Shown here piece by piece: positions 19,201 to 26,774 of a stretch of DNA of 64,000 nt. The translations under genes and the position numbers were made by a program. This stretch comes from Mariniphaga sp041687255 (GTDB lineage: Bacteria > Bacteroidota > Bacteroidia > Bacteroidales > Prolixibacteraceae): contig JAWLCL010000013.1 in the NCBI GenBank assembly GCA_041687255.1, positions 75,029 through 139,028 on the forward strand, given 5' to 3'. The notes beneath the pieces are model-generated. The model was not told the DNA's origin. It saw only the letters and a list, made by a program, of their open reading frames with translations, and ran no database searches. Within the stretch, counting starts at the first letter, position 1. Every line of letters begins with the position of its first letter.

Positions 19201-19389
19201 CCGCTTGCATTAAGCACAGGCGAAGGTGCAGAACTGTGGCGTCCAATGGGAATAACCGTAATCGGAGGGTTGGTGTTTTCAACTCTGGTCACCATGGTGG
19301 TTGTTCCTGTTATGTATGGCTTGCTGGCTCATCATGGTGAGAGAAATAAGAAGCAAGAAGTAGAAAAACAATTCCGTTTTATCGAGTAA
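16270..19389 (+). CDS. RND multidrug efflux permease (AcrB/HAE1 type)
   Basis: A 1039-residue inner-membrane proton-driven exporter with the usual duplicated architecture: a first membrane helix (residues ~12-30), a large periplasmic porter/docking loop, six helices (~340-550), a second periplasmic loop and final helices (~870-1030). The proton-relay aspartates lie in IAIGMVVDDAIVVLENI (membrane helix 4). LYPEMDPPFVSIMTTYPGA near the N-terminus is the family signature. Substrates are probably lipophilic drugs, bile-salt-like compounds or dyes, which is an inference. The downstream PII-like gene starts 10 bases after the stop. Confidence 0.95.
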   Translation: MSIYKSAVNKPITTIMVFVAVVVMGIYSLVQIPVDLYPEMDPPFVSIMTTYPGANASDIETNVTRTIEDALNSVDNLKEITSTSSDNLSVINLEFEWETNLDEATNDIRDVIDRIYDFLPEGAERPQIFKFNTSMMPIVFYAVTAGESYPGLEKILDEKIINPLNRVEGIGSIGLMGAPRRVVYVDADPRLLDAYNLTVEQIGNAIAAENMNLPSGNIKMGKIDYQLRVQGEFSTSGRIENLVVGNTAGKPVYIRDVAVVRDSIKDLSLDEKINGQTGLRMFVMKQSGANTVKVAREVRASIDELQTELPPDIKINLIMDTSEFIKGSVNNLSQTLMYALLFVVLVVLFFLGRWRATFIIVLTIPISLIVAFLYLFVTGSSINVISLTSLSIAIGMVVDDAIVVLENITRHVERGATPREAAIYATNEVWLAVVITTLVVVAVFFPLTLVGGMTGVIFNQLGWIVTITVVTSTLAAISLTPMLASKFLRLRKPKKKASKVSYGNTIGKGLDALDNFYERTLRWSLRHKAFTLLFALAVFVGSLFLLKFIHTDFMPESDESSIQAEIELQTGTRVEETIKTTRYLEDVIREKFPEVQVMAASSGSDDEGGLFSLFTTTGSNMINFMMRLSDVEDRERSVWDIAEELREEIAALPEVINFSVSTSNQGMGGTTNTVDVEIYGYDFNQTNVLAEEVRRRLETIPGAIDVQVSRKKDKPELQFSLDRDKLALHGLTTAQVSTTIRNRISGMIASQYKEEGEEYDIRIRLKEEFRNSLTDLQELSIVTPTGGRIKVKELGEVNEYWSPPNIEHKRRERVVTVSAKPDRIALGELASRIDEELEGLDIPQETLLNVGGAYEDQQESFMDLGLLMVISLILVFIVMASQFESFTMPFVIMFSIPFAFTGVLVALYITGTTLSLVAALGAVLLIGIVVKNGIVLIDFTNLMRDRGLELNEAIAVSGKSRLRPVLMTAATTILGMLPLALSTGEGAELWRPMGITVIGGLVFSTLVTMVVVPVMYGLLAHHGERNKKQEVEKQFRFIE

Positions 19390-19399
19390 ACAGAGAAAG

Positions 19400-19693
19400 A
19401 TGAAAGCAGTAATGATAATATTCAATCAGGCAAATAGCGAACGTGTAGAATACATGTTCGATAAATTGGGAATAAGAGGTTACACGTGGTTCAACGATGT
19501 CAAGGGCAGGGGAAGCAAAACGGGAGAGCCTCGAATGGGCACTCACACGTGGCCCGAAATGAACTCATCGGCTATTGCCATTATTCCTGATGAGGTTGTT
19601 GAGGGGTTGCTCAGCGCCATAAAAAAGCTGGACGAGATAAATGAAGAAGTTGGGGTAAGGGCTTTTGTCTGGAATGTCGAAAAGACCGTTTAG
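19400..19693 (+). CDS. Small PII-like (ferredoxin-fold) protein of the RND operon
   Basis: A 97-residue protein starting MKAVMIIFNQANSERVEYMFDKLGIRGYTWF and containing an IAIIPDEVVEGLLSAIKKL segment. The beta-alpha-beta, beta-alpha-beta layout and length fit the PII/GlnB-like ferredoxin-fold superfamily, but the canonical PII T-loop with its uridylylated tyrosine is not evident. It begins 10 bases after the RND stop and is followed by a strong hairpin, so it is the last gene of the efflux operon. Comparable small PII-like proteins (DUF3240) sit next to heavy-metal RND pumps in proteobacteria. A sensor or regulator of the pump is a reasonable inference, not proven. Confidence 0.65.
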   Translation: MKAVMIIFNQANSERVEYMFDKLGIRGYTWFNDVKGRGSKTGEPRMGTHTWPEMNSSAIAIIPDEVVEGLLSAIKKLDEINEEVGVRAFVWNVEKTV

Positions 19694-19711
19694 CCGGTTT
19701 TGATAAGTAAT

Positions 19712-19751
19712 GGGAATGCAGAAAACAGCTGCTCAAAGGCTCTGCATTCCC
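19712..19751 (+). terminator. Strong hairpin after the efflux operon
   Basis: GGGAATGCAG (19712-19721) pairs perfectly with CTGCATTCCC (19742-19751) around a 20-base loop. It lies 18 bases after the PII-like stop. No T-run follows, so it may act as an mRNA 3' stabiliser or a factor-dependent stop rather than a classical intrinsic terminator. Confidence 0.5.
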
Positions 19752-19856
19752 GTTATCCGGTTGTAAATAAGTAAAGAAATAGTTATGCATATTTTTCAAC
19801 CTTAGGCTGTTAGTTAATGTTTGTTGGTGCAGGTCACAAAACAACGCTGTTTTGGT

Positions 19857-19864
19857 TATATTTG
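19857..19864 (+). promoter_or_regulatory. parE: -7 box TATATTTG deciding the parE start
   Basis: TATATTTG is a full -7 match. It lies downstream of a possible TTG start (19821) of the same frame, so that start cannot be on the transcript. It favours the ATG at 19884 with a leader of ~15 bases. Confidence 0.55.
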
Positions 19865-19883
19865 TGCCAAAATTCAGGGAAAA

Positions 19884-21719
19884 ATGACTCCGAATTACGA
19901 TGAAGGAACAATAAAGACGCTCGATTGGCAGGAACATATTCGAAAGCGTCCGGGGATGTATATTGGAAAGTTGGGCGATGGAACTGCTGCCGACGACGGG
20001 ATTTATGTGTTACTAAAAGAAGTAATGGATAACTCAGTCGATGAGTTCATGATGGGTAACGGAAAAAAGGTTACCATTAAAATTGAAGAAGACAAGGTGG
20101 CTATTAGGGATTTTGGTCGCGGCATACCACTGGGAAAACTTGTGGATGTGGCAAGTAAAATGAATACCGGTGCCAAGTACGATTCCAAGGTTTTTAAAAA
20201 GTCGGTGGGGCTGAATGGTGTTGGGATAAAAGCTGTTAATGCTTTATCTTCCAAATTCACCATACGTTCAGTTCGCGAAGGTGTTGCCAAGGAGGTGGAA
20301 TTCCAGCAGGGTATTAAAACTACAGAAAAAGATCTGCAAAACCTGGATGAACCCAACGGTACATTGGTTGTATTCGAACCCGACAGGGATGTTTTCAGAA
20401 ACTTTCGGTACATAAGCGATTATGTAGTGAATATGGTGAAGAATTATACCTTTCTGAATGCGGGGCTAACCATCGAATATAACGGGCAACGGTTTTATTC
20501 CAGGAATGGCCTTCGCGATTTGCTGGAGGAAAATGTTGATGATGATCCTTTATATCCCATCATCCATCTGAAGGGTGAAGATATTGAAATTGCCATTACT
20601 CACGGTAACCGCTACGGCGAGGATTACTATTCGTTTGTAAACGGACAGCATACAACTCAGGGTGGTACCCATTTGCAGGCTTTTCGTGAAGTGTATGTAA
20701 AAACCATCCGCGATTTCTATAAAAAAGATTTTGACCCCTCAGATATCAGGGCCTCAATTGTTGCAGCTGTAAGTATAAAGGTCGAAGAGCCTGTTTTTGA
20801 GTCGCAAACAAAAACTAAACTGGGTTCAAGAGACATAGGTCCTAATGGACCTTCGGTGCGGGCTCATGTGGGGAACTTCCTGCAGAAGGAACTGGATAAT
20901 TACCTGCACAAACATCCTGATACTGCTGAAACGCTGCTTAGAAGAATTACCGAATCGGAACGTGAAAGGAAAGCCATATCAGGAATAAAAAAGTTAGCCA
21001 AACAAAGGGCAAAGAAAGTAAACCTGCACAATAAGAAGCTGCGCGATTGCCGTGTTCATTTTAACGATAATCATGAAAAGGCTGATGAAACGTGCATATT
21101 TATAACCGAGGGCGATTCTGCAAGCGGCTCCATTACCAAATCGCGGGATGTGAACACCCAGGCGGTATTTAGTTTGAAAGGAAAGCCCCTGAATACTTTT
21201 GGGTTAACCAAAAAGGTGGTGTACGAAAATGAGGAGTTTAACCTGCTTCAGGCTGCCCTTAATATTGAAGAAAGCCTGGAAGATTTGCGTTACAGTAAAA
21301 TCATAATAGCTACCGATGCCGATGTTGACGGTATGCATATCCGTTTGCTCCTGATTACTTTCTTCCTGCAATTCTTTCCTGATCTGATTCGTAAAGGGCA
21401 CCTGTATATTCTGCAGACACCATTGTTCAGGGTCAGGAATAAGCAGAAAACTTATTATTGCTATTCTGATGAGGAACGAAGGGATGCCATCAACAAACTG
21501 AAAGGTAAACCCGAAATCACCCGGTTTAAGGGACTGGGGGAAATCTCACCCGATGAATTCAAGAATTTTATTTCAGGCGACATCCGGCTCGACCCGGTAA
21601 TCATGAAAAAGCATGAGTCAGTTTCACAGATGCTTGAATTCTATATGGGGAAAAATACACCCGAACGGCAGGATTTTATTATCGACAATCTCTACGTGGA
21701 GAAAGATGAAGTTGCCTGA
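19884..21719 (+). CDS. parE: DNA topoisomerase IV subunit B
   Basis: A 611-residue GHKL ATPase subunit of topoisomerase IV, which decatenates daughter chromosomes and relaxes supercoils. The ATP site is seen as RKRPGMYIG, NSVDEF and GVGIKAVNALSS. The TOPRIM metal-binding motifs are EGDSASGS and DADVDGMHIRLLL, and the C-terminus contains RFKGLGE. Its pairing with the next gene, a ParC, makes it ParE rather than GyrB. The open frame extends upstream to a TTG at 19821, but the -7 box at 19857-19864 and the conserved start support ATG 19884. parC begins 74 bases later. Confidence 0.93.
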   Translation: MTPNYDEGTIKTLDWQEHIRKRPGMYIGKLGDGTAADDGIYVLLKEVMDNSVDEFMMGNGKKVTIKIEEDKVAIRDFGRGIPLGKLVDVASKMNTGAKYDSKVFKKSVGLNGVGIKAVNALSSKFTIRSVREGVAKEVEFQQGIKTTEKDLQNLDEPNGTLVVFEPDRDVFRNFRYISDYVVNMVKNYTFLNAGLTIEYNGQRFYSRNGLRDLLEENVDDDPLYPIIHLKGEDIEIAITHGNRYGEDYYSFVNGQHTTQGGTHLQAFREVYVKTIRDFYKKDFDPSDIRASIVAAVSIKVEEPVFESQTKTKLGSRDIGPNGPSVRAHVGNFLQKELDNYLHKHPDTAETLLRRITESERERKAISGIKKLAKQRAKKVNLHNKKLRDCRVHFNDNHEKADETCIFITEGDSASGSITKSRDVNTQAVFSLKGKPLNTFGLTKKVVYENEEFNLLQAALNIEESLEDLRYSKIIIATDADVDGMHIRLLLITFFLQFFPDLIRKGHLYILQTPLFRVRNKQKTYYCYSDEERRDAINKLKGKPEITRFKGLGEISPDEFKNFISGDIRLDPVIMKKHESVSQMLEFYMGKNTPERQDFIIDNLYVEKDEVA

Positions 21720-21793
21720 TTCCAGAGGTTGTTGGTGATGTAAGAATGGGGTTAAATTAACTATCCGATTGGATTGAAGCGTAATTCAAAAAA

Positions 21794-24445
21794 ATGTCAG
21801 AAGAGTTGGAAAATAATGAACCCGGAAATGAACAACCGGAAAAAAGTACAGATGGTTTAAAAGAGGAAATCATTTATTTGCCGGGAATGTACCGCAACTG
21901 GTTTCTCGATTATGCCTCTTATGTAATCCTTGAAAGGGCAGTGCCTTATGTAAACGACGGATTAAAACCCGTACAGCGCCGTATTATGCATGCCATGCGT
22001 GAAATGGACGATGGACGTTACAACAAGGTTGCCAACGTCATTGGGCAAACCATGCAGTACCATCCGCATGGAGATGCTTCAATAGGGGATGCCATCGTGC
22101 AGCTGGGGCAAAAAGACCTGCTCATCGACACACAGGGAAACTGGGGGAATGTGCTTACAGGCGACGGTTCTGCCGCTCCCCGTTACATCGAGGCCCGGCT
22201 CTCTAAATTTGCCCTGGAGGTGCTGTTTAACCCAAAAACTACCGAATGGAAACTTTCATACGACGGACGTAAAAAGGAACCGGTTACCCTGCCTGCCAAA
22301 TTCCCGCTACTGCTTGCCCAGGGGGTTGATGGTATTGCAGTGGGGCTTGCCTCAAAAATCTTTCCTCATAATTTCAATGAATTAATCGATGCATCTGTTG
22401 CCTACCTGAGAGGTGAAACCTTTGAATTGTTTCCCGATTTCCCCACTGGAGGCATGGTCGACTGCACCCGGTACAATGATGGTCTGCGCGGCGGAGCAGT
22501 GAAAATACGGGCCAAAATAGAAAAACGCGACAGTAAAACGTTGGCCATTACTGAAATCCCTTTTGGGAAAAACACAACGTCACTCATTGAAACCATTATA
22601 AAGGCAAACGAAAAAGGCAAAATAAAAATTAAGAAAATAGACGATAATACCGCAGCCGAAGTGGAAATACTTGTTCACCTGGCGCCGGGAGTGTCGTCCG
22701 ATAAAACCATCGATGCCCTTTATGCCTTTACCGATTGCGAGGTTTCCCTGTCTCCAAATGCCTGCATTATTGAGGGAGATAAGCCGCATTTTATCGGGGT
22801 TGCTGAAATCCTGAAACGTTCTGTCGACAGTACTCTTCAACTCCTTAAACTGGAACTTGAAATACGTAAAGGAGAACTGGAGGAAGCCTGGCATTTTTCT
22901 TCACTCGAGAAAATATTCATCGAGGAAAGAATGTATAAGGATAAGGAATTTGAAGAGTCGGAAAATATGGATGAGGCCATAATGCATATCGACAGGCGCC
23001 TTGAACCCTGGAAGCCAACCTTCAGGAGAGAAATAAACCGCGATGATATTCTGAAGCTGATGGAAATCCGTATGGCCCGTATTCTTAAATTCAATACCGA
23101 CAAAGCCAACGAGAATATACTGGCCATTGAAGAAGAGATTGAGGAGATACTTAACAAAATTGAAAACATTGTTGATTACACCATTCAATGGTATTGCCAT
23201 CTTAAGGATAAATACGGAAAAGGACGCGAAAGAAAAACTGAAATCCGTAACTTCGAAAATATTGTTGCCACCAAGGTGGTGGTGAAAAACGAAAAACTAT
23301 ATGTCGATCGGAAGGAAGGCTTTATTGGCATGAGTCTCAGGAAAGCAGAATACATATGCGACTGCTCCGATATCGACGATATCATTGTGTTCCGCCGTGA
23401 TGGAACTTACTTTATATCAAAAGTATCCGATAAGGCATTTATCGGAAAAAATCCGCTTTACATTGCCGTTTTCCGTAAAAACGATAAGCGGACCATCTAT
23501 AATGTGGTTTACCGCGATGGGAAAACCGGGTATTCTTATATGAAGCGTTTTGCAGTGACTGGCGTTACGCGCGATAAGGAATATGATGTGACTCAAGGTA
23601 CCAACGGCTCAAGAATAACCTATTTCTCTGCCAATCCTAACGGTGAGGCTGAAGTGTTGAAGATTTTGCTCAAGCCAAAACCACGAATTAAAAAACTGGC
23701 TTTTGAGGTTGACATGGGTGAGCTTGCCATTAAAGGGCGGCAGTCGATGGGAAATATTCTCACTAAGCACGAGGTACATAAAATCGCGCTTAAGGAAAAG
23801 GGAATCTCAACCCTGGGAGGCCGGAAAATATGGTTCGATGAAGATGTCTTGCGTTTGAATGCCGATAACAGGGGCAAATATCTCGGTGAATTTTCAGGTG
23901 AAGATAAAATTCTGGCAATCTATAAAAGCGGAGAATATGAACTGTACTCTTTCGATTTAAGCAACCATTTCGATGCCGATATTCTTGCCATTGAAAAATT
24001 TAACAGCCATAAGATTCTTTCGGTTGTATATTTCGATGCCGAACAACAATTTTATTACCTGAAGCGATTCGAAATGGAGGAAATCGAAGGAAAGCGGATA
24101 CGGTTTGTCGGAGAGCATCCTGATAATAAACTGGTTAGTATCACGTGGGTTCATTTCCCTCGCCTGGAGATTGAATTTGGAGGAAAACATGCCGAACGGG
24201 AAAATGAAATAATCGAAGTGGCAGAGTTCATAGGTGTTAAATCATGGAAGGCAAAAGGGAAACGGCTGTCGAATTACAGCATCGAAAATGTTAAGGAGAT
24301 TGAGCCTGTTATAAAGGATGAAGATGACAAGCCTGCCACAGAAGATGAAGAAGAACCAAATGCAAACAGTGGGTCTGATGATGTTCCTTTTGAAATAAAG
24401 AGACCCGGTAAGGAAGAAGATCCAAACCAGATGTCACTTTTTTAA
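21794..24445 (+). CDS. parC: DNA topoisomerase IV subunit A
   Basis: An 883-residue DNA-cleaving subunit. The winged-helix and tower region begins YASYVILERAVPYVNDGLKPVQRR. The catalytic tyrosine lies in AAPRYIEARLS (about Y131), and the quinolone-determining region GDASIGDAIV precedes it. The C-terminal half contains degenerate beta-propeller blades, as in Bacteroidota ParC, and ends in an acidic, low-complexity tail (DEDDKPATEDEEEPN) followed by NQMSLF. It forms the A2B2 enzyme with ParE. A weak terminator-like hairpin follows the stop. Confidence 0.93.
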   Translation: MSEELENNEPGNEQPEKSTDGLKEEIIYLPGMYRNWFLDYASYVILERAVPYVNDGLKPVQRRIMHAMREMDDGRYNKVANVIGQTMQYHPHGDASIGDAIVQLGQKDLLIDTQGNWGNVLTGDGSAAPRYIEARLSKFALEVLFNPKTTEWKLSYDGRKKEPVTLPAKFPLLLAQGVDGIAVGLASKIFPHNFNELIDASVAYLRGETFELFPDFPTGGMVDCTRYNDGLRGGAVKIRAKIEKRDSKTLAITEIPFGKNTTSLIETIIKANEKGKIKIKKIDDNTAAEVEILVHLAPGVSSDKTIDALYAFTDCEVSLSPNACIIEGDKPHFIGVAEILKRSVDSTLQLLKLELEIRKGELEEAWHFSSLEKIFIEERMYKDKEFEESENMDEAIMHIDRRLEPWKPTFRREINRDDILKLMEIRMARILKFNTDKANENILAIEEEIEEILNKIENIVDYTIQWYCHLKDKYGKGRERKTEIRNFENIVATKVVVKNEKLYVDRKEGFIGMSLRKAEYICDCSDIDDIIVFRRDGTYFISKVSDKAFIGKNPLYIAVFRKNDKRTIYNVVYRDGKTGYSYMKRFAVTGVTRDKEYDVTQGTNGSRITYFSANPNGEAEVLKILLKPKPRIKKLAFEVDMGELAIKGRQSMGNILTKHEVHKIALKEKGISTLGGRKIWFDEDVLRLNADNRGKYLGEFSGEDKILAIYKSGEYELYSFDLSNHFDADILAIEKFNSHKILSVVYFDAEQQFYYLKRFEMEEIEGKRIRFVGEHPDNKLVSITWVHFPRLEIEFGGKHAERENEIIEVAEFIGVKSWKAKGKRLSNYSIENVKEIEPVIKDEDDKPATEDEEEPNANSGSDDVPFEIKRPGKEEDPNQMSLF

Positions 24446-24454
24446 AGAGAGGGC

Positions 24455-24473
24455 AGTACCAGTGTACTTTTTT
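24455..24473 (+). terminator. Possible intrinsic terminator after parC
   Basis: AGTAC (24455-24459) and GTACT (24464-24468) flank a four-base loop and are followed by a T-run. The stem is only 5 bp, so it is weak. Confidence 0.35.
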
Positions 24474-24499
24474 ATTTGTTTGTACCGAAAATACATGTT

Positions 24500-25000
24500 A
24501 TGAGGATTTACCTTACAGGATACATGGGATGCGGAAAATCAACATTGGGACGCAGACTTGCGCGGCATGCCGGATTGCAGTTCATCGATATGGATGACTA
24601 TATTGAAGAGCGAAATTGTAAAACCGTTCCACAACTTTTTGCTGAAGAAGGTGAAGCCGGGTTTCGTAAAAAAGAACGCAAAGCGCTGGAAGAACTTTCC
24701 GATTTCACTGATGTTGTTATAGCTACCGGCGGTGGAGCACCCTGTTTCTTTGATAACATGGACTTAATGAACCGCACCGGCACAACAATTTTTATGAATA
24801 TTGACCCCGGTCTGCTTGCAAATCGCCTGCTGAAATCAAAAACAGAGCGACCGCTTATAAAAGGTAAATCAAAGCAAGAACTTGTGCAGTTTATTGCAGA
24901 GACTCTCGAAAAAAGAAATCCGTATTATGAGAAGGCAAAATACCAGATTACAAAGCCTGATGTTGACTTAGACGAGCTACTGAAGAAGATAAATACTTAA
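24500..25000 (+). CDS. aroK: Shikimate kinase
   Basis: A 166-residue P-loop kinase that phosphorylates shikimate to shikimate-3-phosphate in the chorismate pathway. Walker A GYMGCGKSTLG is at residues ~7-17, the substrate-binding DMDDYIEER follows, then FRKKERKALEEL and the glycine-rich IATGGGAPC. The LID arginine is in KTERPLIKG and RNPYYEKA is conserved at the C-terminal end. The frame is open from a TTG at 24476, but ATG 24500 gives the usual MRIYLTGYMG start. It lies 54 bases after parC. Confidence 0.95.
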   Translation: MRIYLTGYMGCGKSTLGRRLARHAGLQFIDMDDYIEERNCKTVPQLFAEEGEAGFRKKERKALEELSDFTDVVIATGGGAPCFFDNMDLMNRTGTTIFMNIDPGLLANRLLKSKTERPLIKGKSKQELVQFIAETLEKRNPYYEKAKYQITKPDVDLDELLKKINT

Positions 25001-25002
25001 TC

Positions 25003-25020
25003 CCCGGCATAAATTCCGGG
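25003..25020 (+). terminator. Hairpin after aroK
   Basis: CCCGG (25003-25007) and CCGGG (25016-25020) form a short stem followed by TTTATAAC, directly after the aroK stop. It is weak. Confidence 0.35.
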
Positions 25021-25211
25021 TTTATAACATCAGCATTTATAATGGTGTTCAGCAATAACCCAACCTCTTTCACTATAACTTCCTCTCTTGTAATCTCTAT
25101 CTGTAATCATGAGCATCCTCAGGATCAATCATCCGCTATTACCCCCAACCAGAGAGATTGTGTTACTAAACCCGGCATTTAAGAGGAGGGTTAAGTATTG
25201 GTTTGCATCAC

Positions 25212-25253
25212 AAAAAAAGCCATTTGAACTTTATGCATTCAAATGGCTTTTTT
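25212..25253. terminator. Bidirectional intrinsic terminator between aroK and secG
   Basis: GCCATTTGAA (25219-25228) pairs perfectly with TTCAAATGGC (25238-25247) around a 9-base loop. An A-run (25212-25218) precedes it and a T-run (25248-25253) follows, so it can stop transcription from both strands. It lies 19 bases beyond the secG stop and serves the convergent genes on either side. The stretch 25021-25211 before it shows no gene. Confidence 0.8.
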
Positions 25254-25271
25254 CGTAAATGTCATGTACAG

Positions 25272-25637
25272 CTAGTTTGTGGTATCTCCCTCAGCCGGTG
25301 CAGGAGTTTGATCGTCTACATCGGGAACATTTGTCGGGAAATTCGGAACCTGCGACGGGTCAACAGCATTCTCTATCTGGTCCTGAACCCTTGACCGTTC
25401 CTGAAGCACTCCCTGGCGGGGAATGAATGCCGATCCCATAATCGACAGCACCAACAAGGCTCCGGCCAGTACCCAGGTCGCTTTTTCAAGGAAATCAGTG
25501 GTTTTCCTGACTCCCATAATCTGGTTCGACGATTGAAAATTGCTGGCCAAACCTCCGCCTTTTGAATTTTGAACAAGTACTATAAGTACCAGTAAAATAC
25601 AGACGATAAATATCAAAACAGTGATTAACGTGTACAT
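25272..25637 (-). CDS. secG: Protein translocase subunit SecG
   Basis: A 121-residue inner-membrane protein with two membrane helices (about 1-22 and 52-74) and the SecG signature IVLVQNSKGGGLASNF between them. SecG assists SecYE in protein export. The C-terminal 45 residues are polar and rich in Pro/Gln/Asp (NVPDVDDQTPAPAEGDTTN), a common extension in Bacteroidota. It is the last gene of the block sigma54 regulator, lptE, TPR protein, secG, lying 10 bases downstream of the TPR gene. Confidence 0.92.
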   Translation of the reverse strand: MYTLITVLIFIVCILLVLIVLVQNSKGGGLASNFQSSNQIMGVRKTTDFLEKATWVLAGALLVLSIMGSAFIPRQGVLQERSRVQDQIENAVDPSQVPNFPTNVPDVDDQTPAPAEGDTTN

Positions 25638-25647
25638 CTCAAAACAG

Positions 25648-26253
25648 TTAAATATTTTTTAATTTCTCTATCTCTTTAATTCGGGTTGCAAAGTAACTAT
25701 TTTTTTCCGGATATTTCAAGCTTAATTTTTTAAAAGCATTCAGTGCTTTATCGTATTTTTTTTGCCCCACATAAATATTTGCCAGTGTTTCGGTTACCAT
25801 CTCATCACTCTCAGTAATTGAACGGGCAATAATATCATGTTCGGGGGCTGTCGACTGCTCCTCCGAAGGCTGCTTGTTGAGCTTTAACGAACCTTGCGGA
25901 ACAGACAGAAATCTATCAATAAGAGAGCCACCCGAAGGTGCAGATTCCGGCTTTCCAAGCTGATATTCACTGCCTGCATTTATTGTCTTATCCATTGCTG
26001 ACATCGAACCTTCAGGATTATGTTTAGCATGCAGAAAACGGTAAAGCTGCTTTCGGTCGGGAAGGAGAGGCGCTGCTTTTTTCAATGCGGCATCAAACTC
26101 CGGATCATTCAAAACCTTGAGGTTTCGAAGGTAAAGCAACCAGGCGGCATGAAAGTGCGGGAAAGCCTCAGTAAGTTTTTTTAAACCCACCAGGGTATCA
26201 CGATTTAATTGTGCTGGGTTTTGGGCCAGTTTATAGAATCTTCCTTTCTCCAT
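25648..26253 (-). CDS. Tetratricopeptide-repeat protein
   Basis: A 201-residue protein without a signal peptide. The N-terminal part (PAQLNRDTLVGLKKLTEAFPHFHAAWLLYLRNL) and the C-terminal part (TETLANIYVGQKKYDKALNAFKKLSLKYPEKNSYFATRIKEIE) have tetratricopeptide-like helix pairs; the middle is polar and probably disordered. Function unknown; TPR domains bind other proteins. Its conserved position between lptE and secG suggests a link to envelope assembly or export. It begins two bases after the lptE stop. Confidence 0.75.
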   Translation of the reverse strand: MEKGRFYKLAQNPAQLNRDTLVGLKKLTEAFPHFHAAWLLYLRNLKVLNDPEFDAALKKAAPLLPDRKQLYRFLHAKHNPEGSMSAMDKTINAGSEYQLGKPESAPSGGSLIDRFLSVPQGSLKLNKQPSEEQSTAPEHDIIARSITESDEMVTETLANIYVGQKKYDKALNAFKKLSLKYPEKNSYFATRIKEIEKLKNI

Positions 26254-26255
26254 TG

Positions 26256-26771
26256 TTACCAGTTGGCAAGTGTGGCATTAAAAATATCTTCAGTAAGTTT
26301 GGAAATTATTTCCGGAACAAGTCCATCTTCAACAGCAGTTAATGTTTGCGATCCGTCGAAATCTTCGAAAGCTGAAAATGAACGGTCAATGCTTTGATCC
26401 GGGTCAATACTGTTGGTGTATTTCACCCTTACGGTTATTGTTAACCGGCTAAGCGCTGCCAAATCATCTTTTTGAACCGCCATTGGCCGCACGTCATAAC
26501 CTGTAATTTGTCCTTCAAAAATCAGATCGCCGTCTTCAGCAAGCTCATTCAGCGAGGTTTGTCGTTGCAATTTCTCGCGAAGTTCTTCAGTAAACGATTG
26601 ACTAAGGGTTGGGTTTACCAGCCTGGCCCGGTTTGGGAAATAATAAACCGAGAATGTTTTTACAGCCGGTGAAATGTTAGCGCCGGTAAATGAATAACCT
26701 ACCTTGCAGGAGTTGAAAATTCCCGTTGTTAAAAGCGCTGTCAGAAATATAATAAGAGACTTTTTTAGCAT
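26256..26771 (-). CDS. lptE: LptE-like LPS-assembly lipoprotein
   Basis: A 171-residue lipoprotein: the N-terminus MLKKSLIIFLTALLTTGIFNSC ends in a lipobox cysteine. The following GYSFTGANISPAVKTFSVYYFPN and the DGLVPEIISKLTEDIFNATLANW ending are typical of Bacteroidota LptE proteins. It would pair with the LptD barrel to insert lipopolysaccharide in the outer leaflet. It is three bases downstream of the sigma54-regulator gene in a block conserved in the phylum. The symbol is by family; sequence identity to proteobacterial LptE is low. Confidence 0.8.
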   Translation of the reverse strand: MLKKSLIIFLTALLTTGIFNSCKVGYSFTGANISPAVKTFSVYYFPNRARLVNPTLSQSFTEELREKLQRQTSLNELAEDGDLIFEGQITGYDVRPMAVQKDDLAALSRLTITVRVKYTNSIDPDQSIDRSFSAFEDFDGSQTLTAVEDGLVPEIISKLTEDIFNATLANW

Positions 26772-26774
26772 TTG

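Noticed and set aside
18420..19295. Long antisense open frame inside the RND permease gene
   Set aside because: It lies entirely within a clear, conserved gene on the other strand; its composition is serine/arginine-rich as expected for a shadow frame.
19821..19883. TTG start extending ParE by 21 residues
   Set aside because: The -7 box at 19857-19864 lies inside this extension and the added residues are not family-like.
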